NCBI GenBank assembly: GCA_031281385.1
Contig: JAITFL010000158.1
Coordinates: forward strand, 1-23,693
Reading direction: 5' to 3'
Source of the DNA: Holophagales bacterium
GTDB lineage: Bacteria; Acidobacteriota; Holophagae; Holophagales; Holophagaceae
DNA length: 23,693 bases
In this document: positions 1 to 8,119 of the stretch, piece by piece
Position numbering within the stretch: position 1 is the first letter of the stretch
Layout of the letters: every line of letters starts with the position of its first letter
The notes under the pieces: model-generated
Databases searched by the model: none
Seen by the model: the letters and a program-made list of their open reading frames with translations, nothing else
What the model was told of the DNA's origin: nothing
Position numbers and translations under genes: made by a program

Positions 1-655
1 ACGCCCGATGAGCAATTTGCAGTGTCTCGCGGACGTTGTGGTCAGTTATTAGCACCCCTATCCCCCTCGCGTTTAGTTCGGCTATCAAAGATTGTATTTC
101 TATAACCGATTTCGGGTCAACACCCGCAAAGGGTTCATCGAGCAGCATTATGCTTGGAGACGCAACAAGGGCGCGGGCAATTTCGCATCTTCTGCGCTCG
201 CCGCCACTCAGGCTCATGCCCAACGTGTTTCTTACGTTCTGAAGGTGAAATTCCTTCAACAAACTTTCACATCTTTCGATTTGCCCATTTCTTGGGATGG
301 GCTGCAGCTCGGCAAGCGCCATCAGGTTTTCCCAGACGGTCAGGCCCCTGAATACGCTTGACTCCTGGGGCAGGTAGCCTATGCCCAGCCTTGCCCTGCG
401 GTGCATGGGGGTTCTTGTTATGTCCTCGCCTTTCCACAAGATTTGGCCTTTGTCCGGCGCTTCCACGCCGACGACCATGTAAAACGTGGTGGTCTTCCCT
501 GCGCCATTTGGCCCCAAGAGGCCGACCACTTCTCCAGGGCTCACTTCCAGTGAGACGTCCCTGACCACGACCCTGTCCCCGTACCTTTTATGGATTCCGT
601 GGGCCGACAGGGCATGGCTCTCAGCGGCATCGCTTGCTCGCTTCCCTAATGTCAT
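1..655 (-). CDS. lptB: LptB, LPS-export ABC transporter ATPase (3' end outside window)
   Basis: LptB is the cytoplasmic ATPase that powers LPS extraction from the inner membrane by the LptF/LptG permease. The minus-strand reading from the ATG at 655 gives 218 codons and runs off the window edge. It shows Walker A GPNGAGKT (residues 48-55), a Q-loop Gln at 97, the ABC signature LSGGE (149-153) followed by [10 protein letters not shown], Walker [12 protein letters not shown] (171-181) and the H-loop His206 in [23 protein letters not shown] and DEPFAGVDP are typical of the LptB branch of ABC proteins. The family is about 240 aa, so roughly 20-30 residues are missing. The start lies 7 bases after the stop of the LptC/LptA-like gene, which implies co-transcription with it and recJ. 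The permease partner is probably the fused LptFG at 17906, which is not adjacent. Confidence 0.96.
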   Translation of the reverse strand, partial: MTLGKRASDAAESHALSAHGIHKRYGDRVVVRDVSLEVSPGEVVGLLGPNGAGKTTTFYMVVGVEAPDKGQILWKGEDITRTPMHRRARLGIGYLPQESSVFRGLTVWENLMALAELQPIPRNGQIERCESLLKEFHLQNVRNTLGMSLSGGERRRCEIARALVASPSIMLLDEPFAGVDPKSVIEIQSLIAELNARGIGVLITDHNVRETLQIAHRA

Positions 656-662
656 TCCGCGA

Positions 663-2537
663 TCATCGGCCAATGGGCACCTCGTGATTCCCCCTGACGC
701 TGCCCGCCCACCGGATGCGCGGCATGGCTTCGCCCCTCTGGAAAATGAGTTCCATGGTGTCCCCCGACCCGCTGCCTGCGCTGCCCTGAAGCGTGGCGTC
801 GCCCTTGGCGACAACCTTGGCTGGCCTATTTCCGTCAAATGTGATCAATGCTTCTCGGGAAGAAAACCGGAACCCTTGGCCCGAACATTCCACCCTTCCA
901 TAAAGCTTGACTTCTGACAGTTGGAAGTCCGCAGATTTGGTTACTCTTGGCGTGGCATTTGGGGGGCCTATAATTTCCGCCCTGTTCGCCCTCAGCGTGA
1001 ACGCCTCCCCTTGAAATGCGATGTTTCCTTGCATCCCCGAAGGAAACAGCAAGCTGTTGCCTTTTTGGACTATTTTTTCGCCCGTCAGCCTGCGCCCAAG
1101 CCCAAATAGCACGACTGGTTTGCCGAGGAATATGTAGGTCGGCTCATCGGCTCCGTCCCAAGTCAGCGAATCCCCCTGAAATGATCCCCAGTAATGATGA
1201 TCCGCCCTGATTGTGCCGCTGCATTCCCAATTCGAAACCGCCCCCGATGCCTTGCCAGCAGAAAAGCTGCCCCACGGAGCCGTGCCCGAAACCGCCCCTT
1301 CCAAGCGCCAAGTTTGGCCGGAAACATTGTATGACATGGCGGGCGACAGAATAGTGTTGCCGTTCCAAGCCAAAACGGCCCCCCCTTCTGCGCGGACGGA
1401 ATTAGGCGGCATGGTCTCCGGCAGGTCTCCACCTGGCCCTCTCCTGTATATAGTCTTTGGCGCGGTCAACACATAATTGGTCGAATCGCCCTTTTTGCCC
1501 AATACGTCCATGTCCCATTTAGTGCTTCCCTCCATCTGCAGCCCGGCTACGTTCCACGTCGCCCTGTCCGCCTTTGCTTTGTGGACATTTGCTGAAGAAA
1601 CGCTCCCCGTAGCCGATTTTGCCACCAAAACGCCTTTGGCCTCAAAATCGGATAGTTGCACCACCCCTGCCGAAGCATCGGCCAAGGTTCGGGTGGCGGT
1701 GCCTCCAGAAGCCGAGCCACGCCAACCATGGCTGTGTTCAAATGTCAGGGGGGCCAAAAATCTAAGCGACTCCCCTGCTACTTCCATCTGCTCCGCCCAT
1801 ATTTTGCCGCCTCCCATGGCATCGTCGCCCATCAATGTGGCTTCCACGTCGGCCAACGTCGCCTCTTCCACGTTTTTTGCGTCCAAGCTGCCGGCTTTGA
1901 TGCTGCGCACAAAGTCATCCTCGAGCGAGTTCCACACGACTGGCCCATTAGACGCCACCAACCTGTCGTCCTTTTCTTTGCGCCAACCAGTTGGCAAAAA
2001 GTATTCTCCCTTGCCCAATACGTCTAAATGTGTCCATTGCAAGGGCGCTAGGCCCATCCATACGTCCTTCTCCCTTTTCAGGGAAGGCCCGCTATTGTCA
2101 GACCTTCCCGACCCAAGAAGAGCTCCGCTGGTGTCCATGACCTGAATGAGCAATGGGCCGTCTATCGTGTCTATCTCGCCGCTTGGGTCATGGGAGGCAG
2201 ATGGAGCCGTGATGTGCCAGACCAGTGCGCGCCGCGTTTCGGCGGGCTCGGTGTCAAGAGGGGCTTCAGTGTATTTTGCCTTTACCCCAAATAGTCTGAT
2301 CATTTTGCCGTCGCCCTCGGACGATTCGCAAAAGATTGTGTATTCGCCCCTGGGCAGCATTTCGGTCCATTGCCCCTTCAACCCTCGGGTACCTTGGAAC
2401 ATGCTCTTGGGAAAATGGGCCTCTGGAATTTCCGTTGGGCGCTCTGCTACTGCCACCGTAAAAACCATGCAGCCGCTCAACAGCAGCCAACCTGCCCATC
2501 GGTGCATCGGGTTGCGGGTGTTCCAGAGGGAAATCAT
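663..2537 (-). CDS. Large LptC/LptA (OstA-like) periplasmic LPS-transport protein
   Basis: This 624-aa exported protein probably forms the periplasmic bridge that carries LPS to the outer membrane. The N-terminus has a hydrophobic segment (about residues 14-30, [15 protein letters not shown]). It could be a signal peptide cleaved after AVA, or a lipoprotein signal, since LSGC fits a lipobox. The rest is largely beta-strand-like sequence with recurring patterns in which a short strand is followed by 'a..a...' and 'v.a.g.a.l' (for example [27 protein letters not shown] near the C-terminus), as in OstA/LptA jellyroll repeats. LptA and LptC are usually about 185-190 aa each, so this is more than three times longer and may combine both roles. 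Its ATG overlaps the recJ stop (ATGA, 2534-2537) and lptB follows 7 bases downstream. The assignment rests on context plus repeat character; there is no single diagnostic motif. Confidence 0.72.
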   Translation of the reverse strand: MISLWNTRNPMHRWAGWLLLSGCMVFTVAVAERPTEIPEAHFPKSMFQGTRGLKGQWTEMLPRGEYTIFCESSEGDGKMIRLFGVKAKYTEAPLDTEPAETRRALVWHITAPSASHDPSGEIDTIDGPLLIQVMDTSGALLGSGRSDNSGPSLKREKDVWMGLAPLQWTHLDVLGKGEYFLPTGWRKEKDDRLVASNGPVVWNSLEDDFVRSIKAGSLDAKNVEEATLADVEATLMGDDAMGGGKIWAEQMEVAGESLRFLAPLTFEHSHGWRGSASGGTATRTLADASAGVVQLSDFEAKGVLVAKSATGSVSSANVHKAKADRATWNVAGLQMEGSTKWDMDVLGKKGDSTNYVLTAPKTIYRRGPGGDLPETMPPNSVRAEGGAVLAWNGNTILSPAMSYNVSGQTWRLEGAVSGTAPWGSFSAGKASGAVSNWECSGTIRADHHYWGSFQGDSLTWDGADEPTYIFLGKPVVLFGLGRRLTGEKIVQKGNSLLFPSGMQGNIAFQGEAFTLRANRAEIIGPPNATPRVTKSADFQLSEVKLYGRVECSGQGFRFSSREALITFDGNRPAKVVAKGDATLQGSAGSGSGDTMELIFQRGEAMPRIRWAGSVRGNHEVPIGR

Positions 2538-4222
2538 CGGGTGTCGCCTGAATCCAAGAGAGAGTCAACCTTCCACGACCTCCCCAAACGGGGGTGGTCT
2601 TGTGGGGAAAGAGCCAAGCAAAGCGTCTCACCAGTTTTTGGGGGGCCTTGCGGAAATTTTTCTTTTGCGAAAAACCATTTGAGTGGCTGCGGCATCCCCT
2701 TTAACCTTAACTTCCAATGCAGGTCGCCGAAAAACTCTGGAGTGCCTTCAAGTTGGCCAACAACGATTGCAGACGCGTCCGGCCAGCCCCTGCCGAAAGG
2801 TTCTAGTAGGCTGAGGCTTTTAACGCCGGAGACCCAATCCACGCCTTCGCCGTCCACATCATAGATCGGCGCGCCTCCCTTTGAATGTTGATCTTTTGCG
2901 GCCTTTGACAATATCCCCTTTACAAAGGCGAGATGTTTCAAGTCAAACGTGATGCCAGCCGCAGCGCGGTGGCCGCCTCCCGATTTAAGGAATGGACTGG
3001 CGAGAACTAGCATCTCCGTCAAATCGAAGGGTTCTGGTGCCCGCAGGCTGCAATGGGCCACTCCGTCAACGACCGTGCAGACGCCGGCAGGGCGGCCACA
3101 GTCGCGCATCCTCTGTCCAGCCACTATGCCTATCACGCCCTTGTGGGCCGATGGCTCGACCACCAAGTCAAACGCGTCCGTCACGTTTTCTACTGACGGC
3201 AGCGACTTGGCCAGCTCCCTCTGGCACGAGCGCCTATCGGTGTTGAGAATCTCGATGCGGGTCATTATTGTCTGGGCTTCTTTGGCATCCCGCGACAACA
3301 GCAGCTTTACGGCGTCTTCCGCCCCCCCCATGCGGCCAACCGCATTGAGCCTTGGGGCCACGCCAAAGGCGATGGCCGAAGAATTGACGTGTCCTTCGCA
3401 ATTGGCCGCCTTCAACAGCACGGCCAGCCCTGGGGCGTTAGGCCCATTTAGCGCCGCCATCCCTTTTTTTACCAGCAGCGCGTTTTCATGGATCAGCGGG
3501 ACCATGTCCGCTATCGTCCCAATGGCCACCAGTTTCAACAGCCCGTCCAGAAATGCCGCGTCGCCGCCCTTTGGGAAAGGCACTGCGTCCAGCAGGGCCT
3601 GGGCCAGTTTGAACGCCACGCCCACCCCGGCCAAGTGCCTGTTCGGCTGTGAACCAAAATGCGGGTGTACCGTTGCAACGGCCCCCGAAGGGGTTTCGCC
3701 TGGGGAATGGTGGTCAGTGATAATCCATTCCATGCCCATCTCGGCGCTTGCGGCCACCTCTTTTGCCGACTTTACGCCGCAGTCAACGCTGATGAGCAGT
3801 TTTGGCTTTCGCGTCTGGGCCAGTTCGCGGATACATTCCAAATGCAGGCCGTAGCCATCGTTGAAGCGGTTGGGAATAAAATACGCCACGTCGGCCCCCA
3901 TGCGCTCCAACACGCGGATCAACAGCGCAGTGGCGGTCACACCATCTACATCGTAGTCGCCGTAGATGGTTATCTTTTCCTTTTTGGCTATTGCCTCCTT
4001 GATGCGGGCGACCGCCTTGCCCATGCCGTCCATCCCGTATGGCTCGAATGTGGACTCCCAATTGGGCTGCAAGCGCCAAGCCAAGTCTTGCGGGTCGTCA
4101 GTCCCCCTCATCCACGCCAAGCGTGCGGCCCCTTCGTCCAAGCCCCAAGCGGACTGGATGTGGCCCCACGGCCTGGCGCCGCCCAAAAGCTCGCGCCGCA
4201 TCTTCCACGCTGGCGGCTTCAT
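2534..4222 (-). CDS. recJ: RecJ single-stranded-DNA 5'-3' exonuclease
   Basis: RecJ degrades single-stranded DNA 5' to 3' in RecF-pathway recombination and mismatch or base-excision repair. The protein has the DHH-family motifs: GDYDVDG (about residues 88-94 from this start), SVDCG, the DHH signature in ITDHHSPGE, GTIADMVPL, and ARLNAVGRMG. The DHHA1 nucleic-acid-binding domain has the GGGHRAAAG motif. The C-terminal OB-like region ends in a basic tail. Length is 562 aa from the ATG at 4222; an in-frame TTG at 4240 would add six residues. I prefer the ATG, preceded by a GGCGGGCGGG stretch that could serve as a ribosome-binding site, but the choice is not firm. It is the first gene of a three-gene operon with the LptC/LptA-like gene and lptB, and is divergent from the oxidoreductase at 4359. 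Confidence 0.95.
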   Translation of the reverse strand: MKPPAWKMRRELLGGARPWGHIQSAWGLDEGAARLAWMRGTDDPQDLAWRLQPNWESTFEPYGMDGMGKAVARIKEAIAKKEKITIYGDYDVDGVTATALLIRVLERMGADVAYFIPNRFNDGYGLHLECIRELAQTRKPKLLISVDCGVKSAKEVAASAEMGMEWIITDHHSPGETPSGAVATVHPHFGSQPNRHLAGVGVAFKLAQALLDAVPFPKGGDAAFLDGLLKLVAIGTIADMVPLIHENALLVKKGMAALNGPNAPGLAVLLKAANCEGHVNSSAIAFGVAPRLNAVGRMGGAEDAVKLLLSRDAKEAQTIMTRIEILNTDRRSCQRELAKSLPSVENVTDAFDLVVEPSAHKGVIGIVAGQRMRDCGRPAGVCTVVDGVAHCSLRAPEPFDLTEMLVLASPFLKSGGGHRAAAGITFDLKHLAFVKGILSKAAKDQHSKGGAPIYDVDGEGVDWVSGVKSLSLLEPFGRGWPDASAIVVGQLEGTPEFFGDLHWKLRLKGMPQPLKWFFAKEKFPQGPPKTGETLCLALSPQDHPRLGRSWKVDSLLDSGDTR

Positions 4223-4329
4223 CCCGCCCGCCAGCGGCAATTAACATCAAATATTTCGAAATGATCGTGCATGAAAGTCCAAACGCATCTCCTTATCAAG
4301 TATAACCTGCATTTTTGTCGCAAACATCT

Positions 4330-4354
4330 TATAATTGAGCATCACAATAGGAGG
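4330..4354 (+). promoter_or_regulatory. Promoter -10 box and ribosome-binding site of the Gfo/Idh gene
   Basis: A perfect TATAAT lies at 4330-4335, with no good -35 box 17 bases upstream (CTGCAT at 4307-4312). A TAGGAGG ribosome-binding site at 4348-4354 sits 4 bases before the ATG at 4359. It fixes that start over an in-frame start at 4335, which would lie inside the -10 box and lacks its own site. The 5' leader would be only about 17 bases. Confidence 0.55.
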
Positions 4355-4358
4355 CGTT

Positions 4359-5717
4359 ATGGCTTTTGAGCCTACCAGACGAGAATTTTTGACTGCCATG
4401 GGCGGGCTGGCGCTTGCAGCTTCGGGCGCGTCACAGCTACATTCCGCGCCATTCATGCGAACAGGCGGCCAAGCGAAGGGCCCTGTGTCGGCGGTGGTCA
4501 TAGGGCATGGCTCAAGGGGCGGCCTATATTCAAGGTATTCCAAGCAACTGCCAGACACATGGAAAATAGTCGGCGTTGCGGAGCCTATAGACTACAGGCG
4601 CGAAGCCGCCGTGAGCGCGTACGAAATACCATCCGCCCAAACCTTTGTGACTTGGGAGCACGTCTTTCAAAAACCAAAGTTTGCCGATGCATGCATCATC
4701 AGCACGCCGGACGACCTGCACTACGGCCCGGCCATGGCCGCGCTGGAAGCAGGATACGACTTGCTGTTGGAAAAACCGATAGCAATGAATTGGAAAGAGT
4801 GCAAAGACATTCTTGAACTGGCTACCCGCAAAAAGGCAATGGTCTGCGTCTGCCATGTCCTGCGCTACGCCCCATATTTTGCAGAAATAAAGAAAGTCAT
4901 TCAGGATGGCTCGATTGGAGACGTAGTGAGCATCCAGCACATGGAGCCAATCTCGCACATCCACATGTCCCATAGCTATGTCAGAGGAATATGGCGCAAC
5001 ACAAAAACATCGCTGCCAATCATCTTGGCAAAGAGCAGCCACGACCTCGACTTGCTGCGCTGGTATGTTGACAAGCCCTACACCAAGGTAAGCTGCCTTG
5101 GCGCAAGGACTGTGTTCTGCCAAGAACAAGCGCCAAAGGGGGCTCCACAATACTGCATGGACGGCTGCCCCGCAGCAATAACATGCCCATACTTCGCCCC
5201 CGATGTTTATGTACACAAGAAAAAATGGGGGAGCGGAGCCATCATCACGCCAGACAGGTCTGAAAATGGGATTTTGGAAGCCCTTCGCAAGGGCCCCTAC
5301 GGCAAGTGCGTCTTCAGAAACGACAATGACCAGCCAGACCACGTGACCATGAACCTTGGATTCAAAGACGACATAACGGCTACATTCTCGATGGAGGCCA
5401 TGACCTCGTATGAGGGCAGAAAGACAAGGGTCATGGGGACCAAGGGCGACATAGTGGGGGACGAAAGAATATTGCGGATAGCCGATTTTGCGTCAAGGCA
5501 GACGCGAGAGTGGGACGTCGCCAATGCCAGCGCCGACCTCTCTGGTCATGGCGGAGGCGACATCCGCATGGTGAGGGACTTTGCCGCTGCAGTGGCAAAG
5601 CGCGACCCAAACCTTTTGGCCACCAACCTAAGCGTATCTATGGAAAGCCACTTGGCAGGATTTATGGCAGAAGAGAGCCGGCTTGCTGGCGGGGAACTCA
5701 AACAGATCAAGCTGTGA
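4359..5717 (+). CDS. Gfo/Idh/MocA-family oxidoreductase with Tat signal and Cys cluster
   Basis: Probable NAD(P)-dependent sugar or cyclitol dehydrogenase, 452 aa. The N-terminus is a twin-arginine signal: TRREFL (residues 6-11), then a hydrophobic stretch AMGGLALAASGAS and an A-rich end near residue 30. The protein is therefore probably exported folded with its cofactor, as in periplasmic glucose-fructose oxidoreductase. The Rossmann domain starts at about residue 43 (VSAVVIGHGSRGG). The family EKP motif is at 138-140 (LLLEKPIA), and the catalytic-domain HDLD is at 228-231. An insert carries four cysteines (254, 266, 270, 276; CMDGCPAAITCPY) that could bind a metal or Fe-S cluster. The substrate cannot be read from the sequence. 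It appears to be a single-gene unit, with its own -10 box upstream and a 14-bp hairpin 19 bases after the stop. Confidence 0.9.
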   Translation: MAFEPTRREFLTAMGGLALAASGASQLHSAPFMRTGGQAKGPVSAVVIGHGSRGGLYSRYSKQLPDTWKIVGVAEPIDYRREAAVSAYEIPSAQTFVTWEHVFQKPKFADACIISTPDDLHYGPAMAALEAGYDLLLEKPIAMNWKECKDILELATRKKAMVCVCHVLRYAPYFAEIKKVIQDGSIGDVVSIQHMEPISHIHMSHSYVRGIWRNTKTSLPIILAKSSHDLDLLRWYVDKPYTKVSCLGARTVFCQEQAPKGAPQYCMDGCPAAITCPYFAPDVYVHKKKWGSGAIITPDRSENGILEALRKGPYGKCVFRNDNDQPDHVTMNLGFKDDITATFSMEAMTSYEGRKTRVMGTKGDIVGDERILRIADFASRQTREWDVANASADLSGHGGGDIRMVRDFAAAVAKRDPNLLATNLSVSMESHLAGFMAEESRLAGGELKQIKL

Positions 5718-5736
5718 TCTGGTCGCAAAACCTATT

Positions 5737-5771
5737 GAGCCGCTTGCAAACTTTGGTTTTGCAAGCGGCTC
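5737..5771. repeat. 14-bp perfect hairpin of the CTTGCAAA family
   Basis: GAGCCGCTTGCAAA (5737-5750) pairs perfectly with TTTGCAAGCGGCTC (5758-5771) across a 7-base loop. It follows the oxidoreductase stop, but no T-run follows on the plus strand, so it is not a classic intrinsic terminator. The same stem sequence recurs at 10292-10327 and 17579-17604, and half-copies occur near 13972 and 23403. Confidence 0.85.
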
Positions 5772-5781
5772 GTCATATAAT
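5753..5781 (+). promoter_or_regulatory. Sigma-70-type promoter of rpe inside the hairpin
   Basis: TTGGTT (5753-5758) and a perfect TATAAT (5776-5781) are separated by exactly 17 bases. The -35 box lies in the hairpin loop and its 3' arm. Initiation about 6-7 bases after the -10 box would fall at or next to the A of the rpe ATG (5787), which predicts a leaderless or nearly leaderless mRNA. Confidence 0.6.
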
Positions 5782-5786
5782 AATTT

Positions 5787-6449
5787 ATGCGCATTGATCC
5801 CATGATTGCCCCGTCCATCCTCTCGGCCAACTTCATGAAGCTGGCCGACGAGATAGCTATGCTAGAGTCCGCTGGCGCGGACGCGGTGCATGTAGATGTG
5901 ATGGATGGCCGTTTTGTACCCAATATCACCATTGGGCTGCCAATCGTGGAATCGCTGAGGAAGGGGACTCGACTAGCACTGGATTGCCACTTGATGATAG
6001 TCGAGCCTCTAAAATATGCAGTTGACTTCGTAAAGGCCGGGGCCGATTGGGTTTCGGTTCACCAAGAGGCCGATCCGCACATCCACCGCACCATAGCCGC
6101 CATCAAGGGCGCAGGGGCAAAAGCGGGGGTGGCCCTAAACCCCTCGACTCCGGTTGAGGTTCTCACCGACATTCTTGCCGACGTGGATTTTGTGCTGCTG
6201 ATGAGCGTGAACCCTGGCTTTGGCGGGCAGTCATTCATCCTTGGCGCGCTAAACAAGGTGGATCGCCTGGTCAAACTGCGGCACGAAGCAGGCGCGTCTT
6301 TCTTCATACAAGTTGATGGCGGCGTGACGGCGCAAATCGCAAAGCAACTTGCCGAAGCGGGGGCCGACTGCCTTGTGGCCGGCAACGCCGTGTTCAAGGC
6401 CGCAAACCCAATAGATGCTATCAGGGAGATCAAAGCCTCTATGCTGTGA
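5787..6449 (+). CDS. rpe: Ribulose-phosphate 3-epimerase
   Basis: Rpe interconverts D-ribulose 5-phosphate and D-xylulose 5-phosphate in the pentose phosphate pathway (cytoplasm). The 220-aa TIM-barrel protein carries all the family motifs: APSILSAN (8-15), HVDVMDGRFVPN (35-46), DCHLMI (66-71), VNPGFGGQSF (141-150), QVDGGV (175-180) and VAGNAVF (197-203). Metal ligands His35, Asp37, His68 and the catalytic Asp177 are present. Length is normal. There is no Shine-Dalgarno sequence before the ATG at 5787, and a perfect -10 box ends only 5 bases upstream, so translation may be leaderless. An internal ATG (Met6, 5802) is possible but would remove few residues. The next gene starts 63 bases downstream. 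Confidence 0.97.
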   Translation: MRIDPMIAPSILSANFMKLADEIAMLESAGADAVHVDVMDGRFVPNITIGLPIVESLRKGTRLALDCHLMIVEPLKYAVDFVKAGADWVSVHQEADPHIHRTIAAIKGAGAKAGVALNPSTPVEVLTDILADVDFVLLMSVNPGFGGQSFILGALNKVDRLVKLRHEAGASFFIQVDGGVTAQIAKQLAEAGADCLVAGNAVFKAANPIDAIREIKASML

Positions 6450-6512
6450 TGCCAGTGCTGACCATCATGCTAAAATCTTTCGGGGCAAGCCCCCCTCAAC
6501 GGAAGGTATCAA

Positions 6513-7214
6513 ATGAGCTATTTTTCTCAAAACGACATCACGTTTCAGCAACAGCAGCAATTGAGTGCCAAGAGCCAAAGGCTGGCATTTCTGCGCTCGG
6601 TATATCTGTGGCTGGTGGGCGGCTTTGGCGTGGCGGCGCTCGGCGCGTTTGTGTCAGTTGCGACGCTGCCAGTGACGGCCCCGATCATTGGTTCGGGCCA
6701 ATGGTTCATGTGGGCGCTGTTCATAGCGCAGATGGGCGCCATCATCTTTGCCCAAGCGGTGAGCCGCAAAAAACCTATTAACCTTCTTGCATTCGCCATT
6801 TTTACTCTGATCTCGGGCTATGTGTTGGGCTTGATAAGCCTAGTTTACATTTCGACTATTGGCGTCGGCGTAGTGCTGGCCGCAGCAGGCATGACGGCGG
6901 GAGATTTTCTATTGCTGTCGGCCATTGCATTCATCTCCAAAAAAGACTTTAGCTTTCTCCGCAACTTCATCTTGGTGGGCGTTGGCATCTTTTTCTTCGG
7001 CGGCCTGATAGCGGCCATCTTCCATTTGGAGCTGTTGAGCCTGGCCTTTGCGGCAGTTGCGGTCATTGCGTGTTCAGCCAAAATCCTGTACGACACCAGC
7101 AACATGCTGAGGACAGAGGACTACAGCGACCCAGCCGGTTTCGCGCTGTCGCTGTTTGTCAGCCTGTACAACATCTTTTTGTCTATCCTTAGGCTTCTGG
7201 GCGGAAGGCGTTAA
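6513..7214 (+). CDS. Bax inhibitor-1 / YccA-YetJ family membrane protein
   Basis: Integral membrane protein of 233 aa with about seven hydrophobic segments (roughly residues 30-51, 63-83, 91-111, 113-133, 134-142 with a short link, 151-172, 175-193), followed by a C-terminal amphipathic/hydrophobic helix (210-230). The C-terminal block ILYDTSNML (191-199) and ALSLFVSLYNIFLSILRLLGG matches the BI-1 signature. Family members such as B. subtilis YetJ act as pH-sensitive Ca2+ leak channels using a pair of Asp residues. The first Asp is kept here (194), but the second site, normally in LYLDIIN, reads LFVSLYN, so Ser217 replaces it. The N-terminus is Gln-rich (FQQQQQ). GGAAGG upstream of the ATG is a plausible ribosome-binding site. 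The gene lies between rpe and prmC, 27 bases before the latter. Confidence 0.88.
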   Translation: MSYFSQNDITFQQQQQLSAKSQRLAFLRSVYLWLVGGFGVAALGAFVSVATLPVTAPIIGSGQWFMWALFIAQMGAIIFAQAVSRKKPINLLAFAIFTLISGYVLGLISLVYISTIGVGVVLAAAGMTAGDFLLLSAIAFISKKDFSFLRNFILVGVGIFFFGGLIAAIFHLELLSLAFAAVAVIACSAKILYDTSNMLRTEDYSDPAGFALSLFVSLYNIFLSILRLLGGRR

Positions 7215-7241
7215 TTTTCACGTCTGGCTGTTTTTGAGCGC

Positions 7242-8078
7242 ATGGGCCTTGTGCAAAGCTATTTTTCAGCCAGAAAGGAACTGGCAAAGCAACTTTCCCG
7301 CTTTTTGCCAGAGCTAGAGGCAGCGGCCGAATCTTGGCGCTGGTTCGAAGATGGGCTCGGCTGGGATAAGGCAAGGCTGCACGCGCATGGCGAAGAACCA
7401 ATAACAGAAAGCATAGAAGCCCAATTGGGCGAATGGCTGGACAGGCGGCGGAGTGGCGAGCCAATGGCCTACATTTTAGGCTGGGTTGTTTGGAGGGGCA
7501 GGCGTTTCCGTGTCACGCCCGCCACCTTGATCCCTAGGCCCGAAACCGAGATTGTGCTTGAATCTGCGCTGCATCTAGCCAAACGGTTGGGCTCCACCTA
7601 TACGGTTGACGTGGGCACGGGGTCTGGCATTTTGGGCATTTCCCTTGCACTAGAGGCAAATATGCAAGTGACTGCAACAGACATCAGCGCTGAGGCCATC
7701 GAAGTGGCTAAACACAACGCAAGCGCGCTCGGCGCCCAAATCGAGTTCGCTTGCGGCGACTTGCTAAAGCCAGTGGACGGGCCGATAGATTTGGTCGTAT
7801 CCAATCCCCCTTACGTTGATTTTGCCGATGCGCCCAGCCTGCAGCGCGAACTCGCTTTCGAGCCAAGGTCGGCCCTTTTTTCGCCAGGCGCCGGAATGGA
7901 CGTCGCGGCTAGGCTGCTGAAACAGTGCCTTGAACGCGGGGCCAAGGGGGCCGTCATCGAAATCGGGTCGGGGCAGGGGGCCAAAATGAAATCGCAGGCA
8001 TTAGAAGTTGGCTGGAAAAGCATTGAAATAAAACAAGATATGGCAAAACACGATAGGGTTCTCATCGCACTGGCATAA
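7242..8078 (+). CDS. prmC: PrmC, peptide chain release factor glutamine methyltransferase
   Basis: PrmC (HemK) N5-methylates the Gln of the GGQ motif in release factors RF1 and RF2, which stimulates translation termination. The 278-aa protein has the N-terminal helical substrate-recognition domain (1-90), the linker signature IPRPETE (97-103), the SAM-binding motif DVGTGSG (123-129), the acidic residue after strand 2 (TATDIS) and the catalytic NPPY (188-191) that holds the target amide. Length is normal. It follows the BI-1 gene by 27 bases and probably shares its transcript. No clear ribosome-binding site is visible before the ATG, so coupling to upstream translation is possible. prfA often lies beside prmC but is not in the window. 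Confidence 0.95.
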   Translation: MGLVQSYFSARKELAKQLSRFLPELEAAAESWRWFEDGLGWDKARLHAHGEEPITESIEAQLGEWLDRRRSGEPMAYILGWVVWRGRRFRVTPATLIPRPETEIVLESALHLAKRLGSTYTVDVGTGSGILGISLALEANMQVTATDISAEAIEVAKHNASALGAQIEFACGDLLKPVDGPIDLVVSNPPYVDFADAPSLQRELAFEPRSALFSPGAGMDVAARLLKQCLERGAKGAVIEIGSGQGAKMKSQALEVGWKSIEIKQDMAKHDRVLIALA

Positions 8079-8080
8079 AT

Positions 8081-8096
8081 TGGCACATTGTCTGCA
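8081..8096 (+). promoter_or_regulatory. Sigma-54 (RpoN)-type promoter of flgHIJ
   Basis: TGGCACATTGTCTGCA has the invariant GG and GC dinucleotides exactly 10 bases apart and a full TGGCAC -24 element. The -12 element is CTGCA against the consensus TTGCW. Transcription would begin near 8106, just ahead of the GGGAGA ribosome-binding site and the flgH ATG at 8120. Flagellar ring and rod genes are commonly RpoN-dependent. Confidence 0.6.
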
Positions 8097-8119
8097 CATA
8101 TCCATTCGGGAGAACCATT

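Noticed and set aside
1477..2145. 222-codon plus-strand frame opposite the LptC/LptA-like gene
   Set aside because: Antisense shadow of a gene with signal peptide, operon context and stop/start overlap. The composition is Ser/Pro/Ala-rich without a motif.
2949..3854. 301-codon plus-strand frame opposite recJ
   Set aside because: recJ on the other strand has all its catalytic motifs. The plus frame has none.
4530..5342. 270-codon minus-strand frame opposite the oxidoreductase
   Set aside because: Shadow of the Gfo/Idh gene, which has the EKP, HDLD and Rossmann motifs and a ribosome-binding site.
5737..5771. Intrinsic terminator after the oxidoreductase
   Set aside because: The stem is strong, but no T-run follows on the plus strand and a promoter overlaps it, so I call it a repeat hairpin instead.
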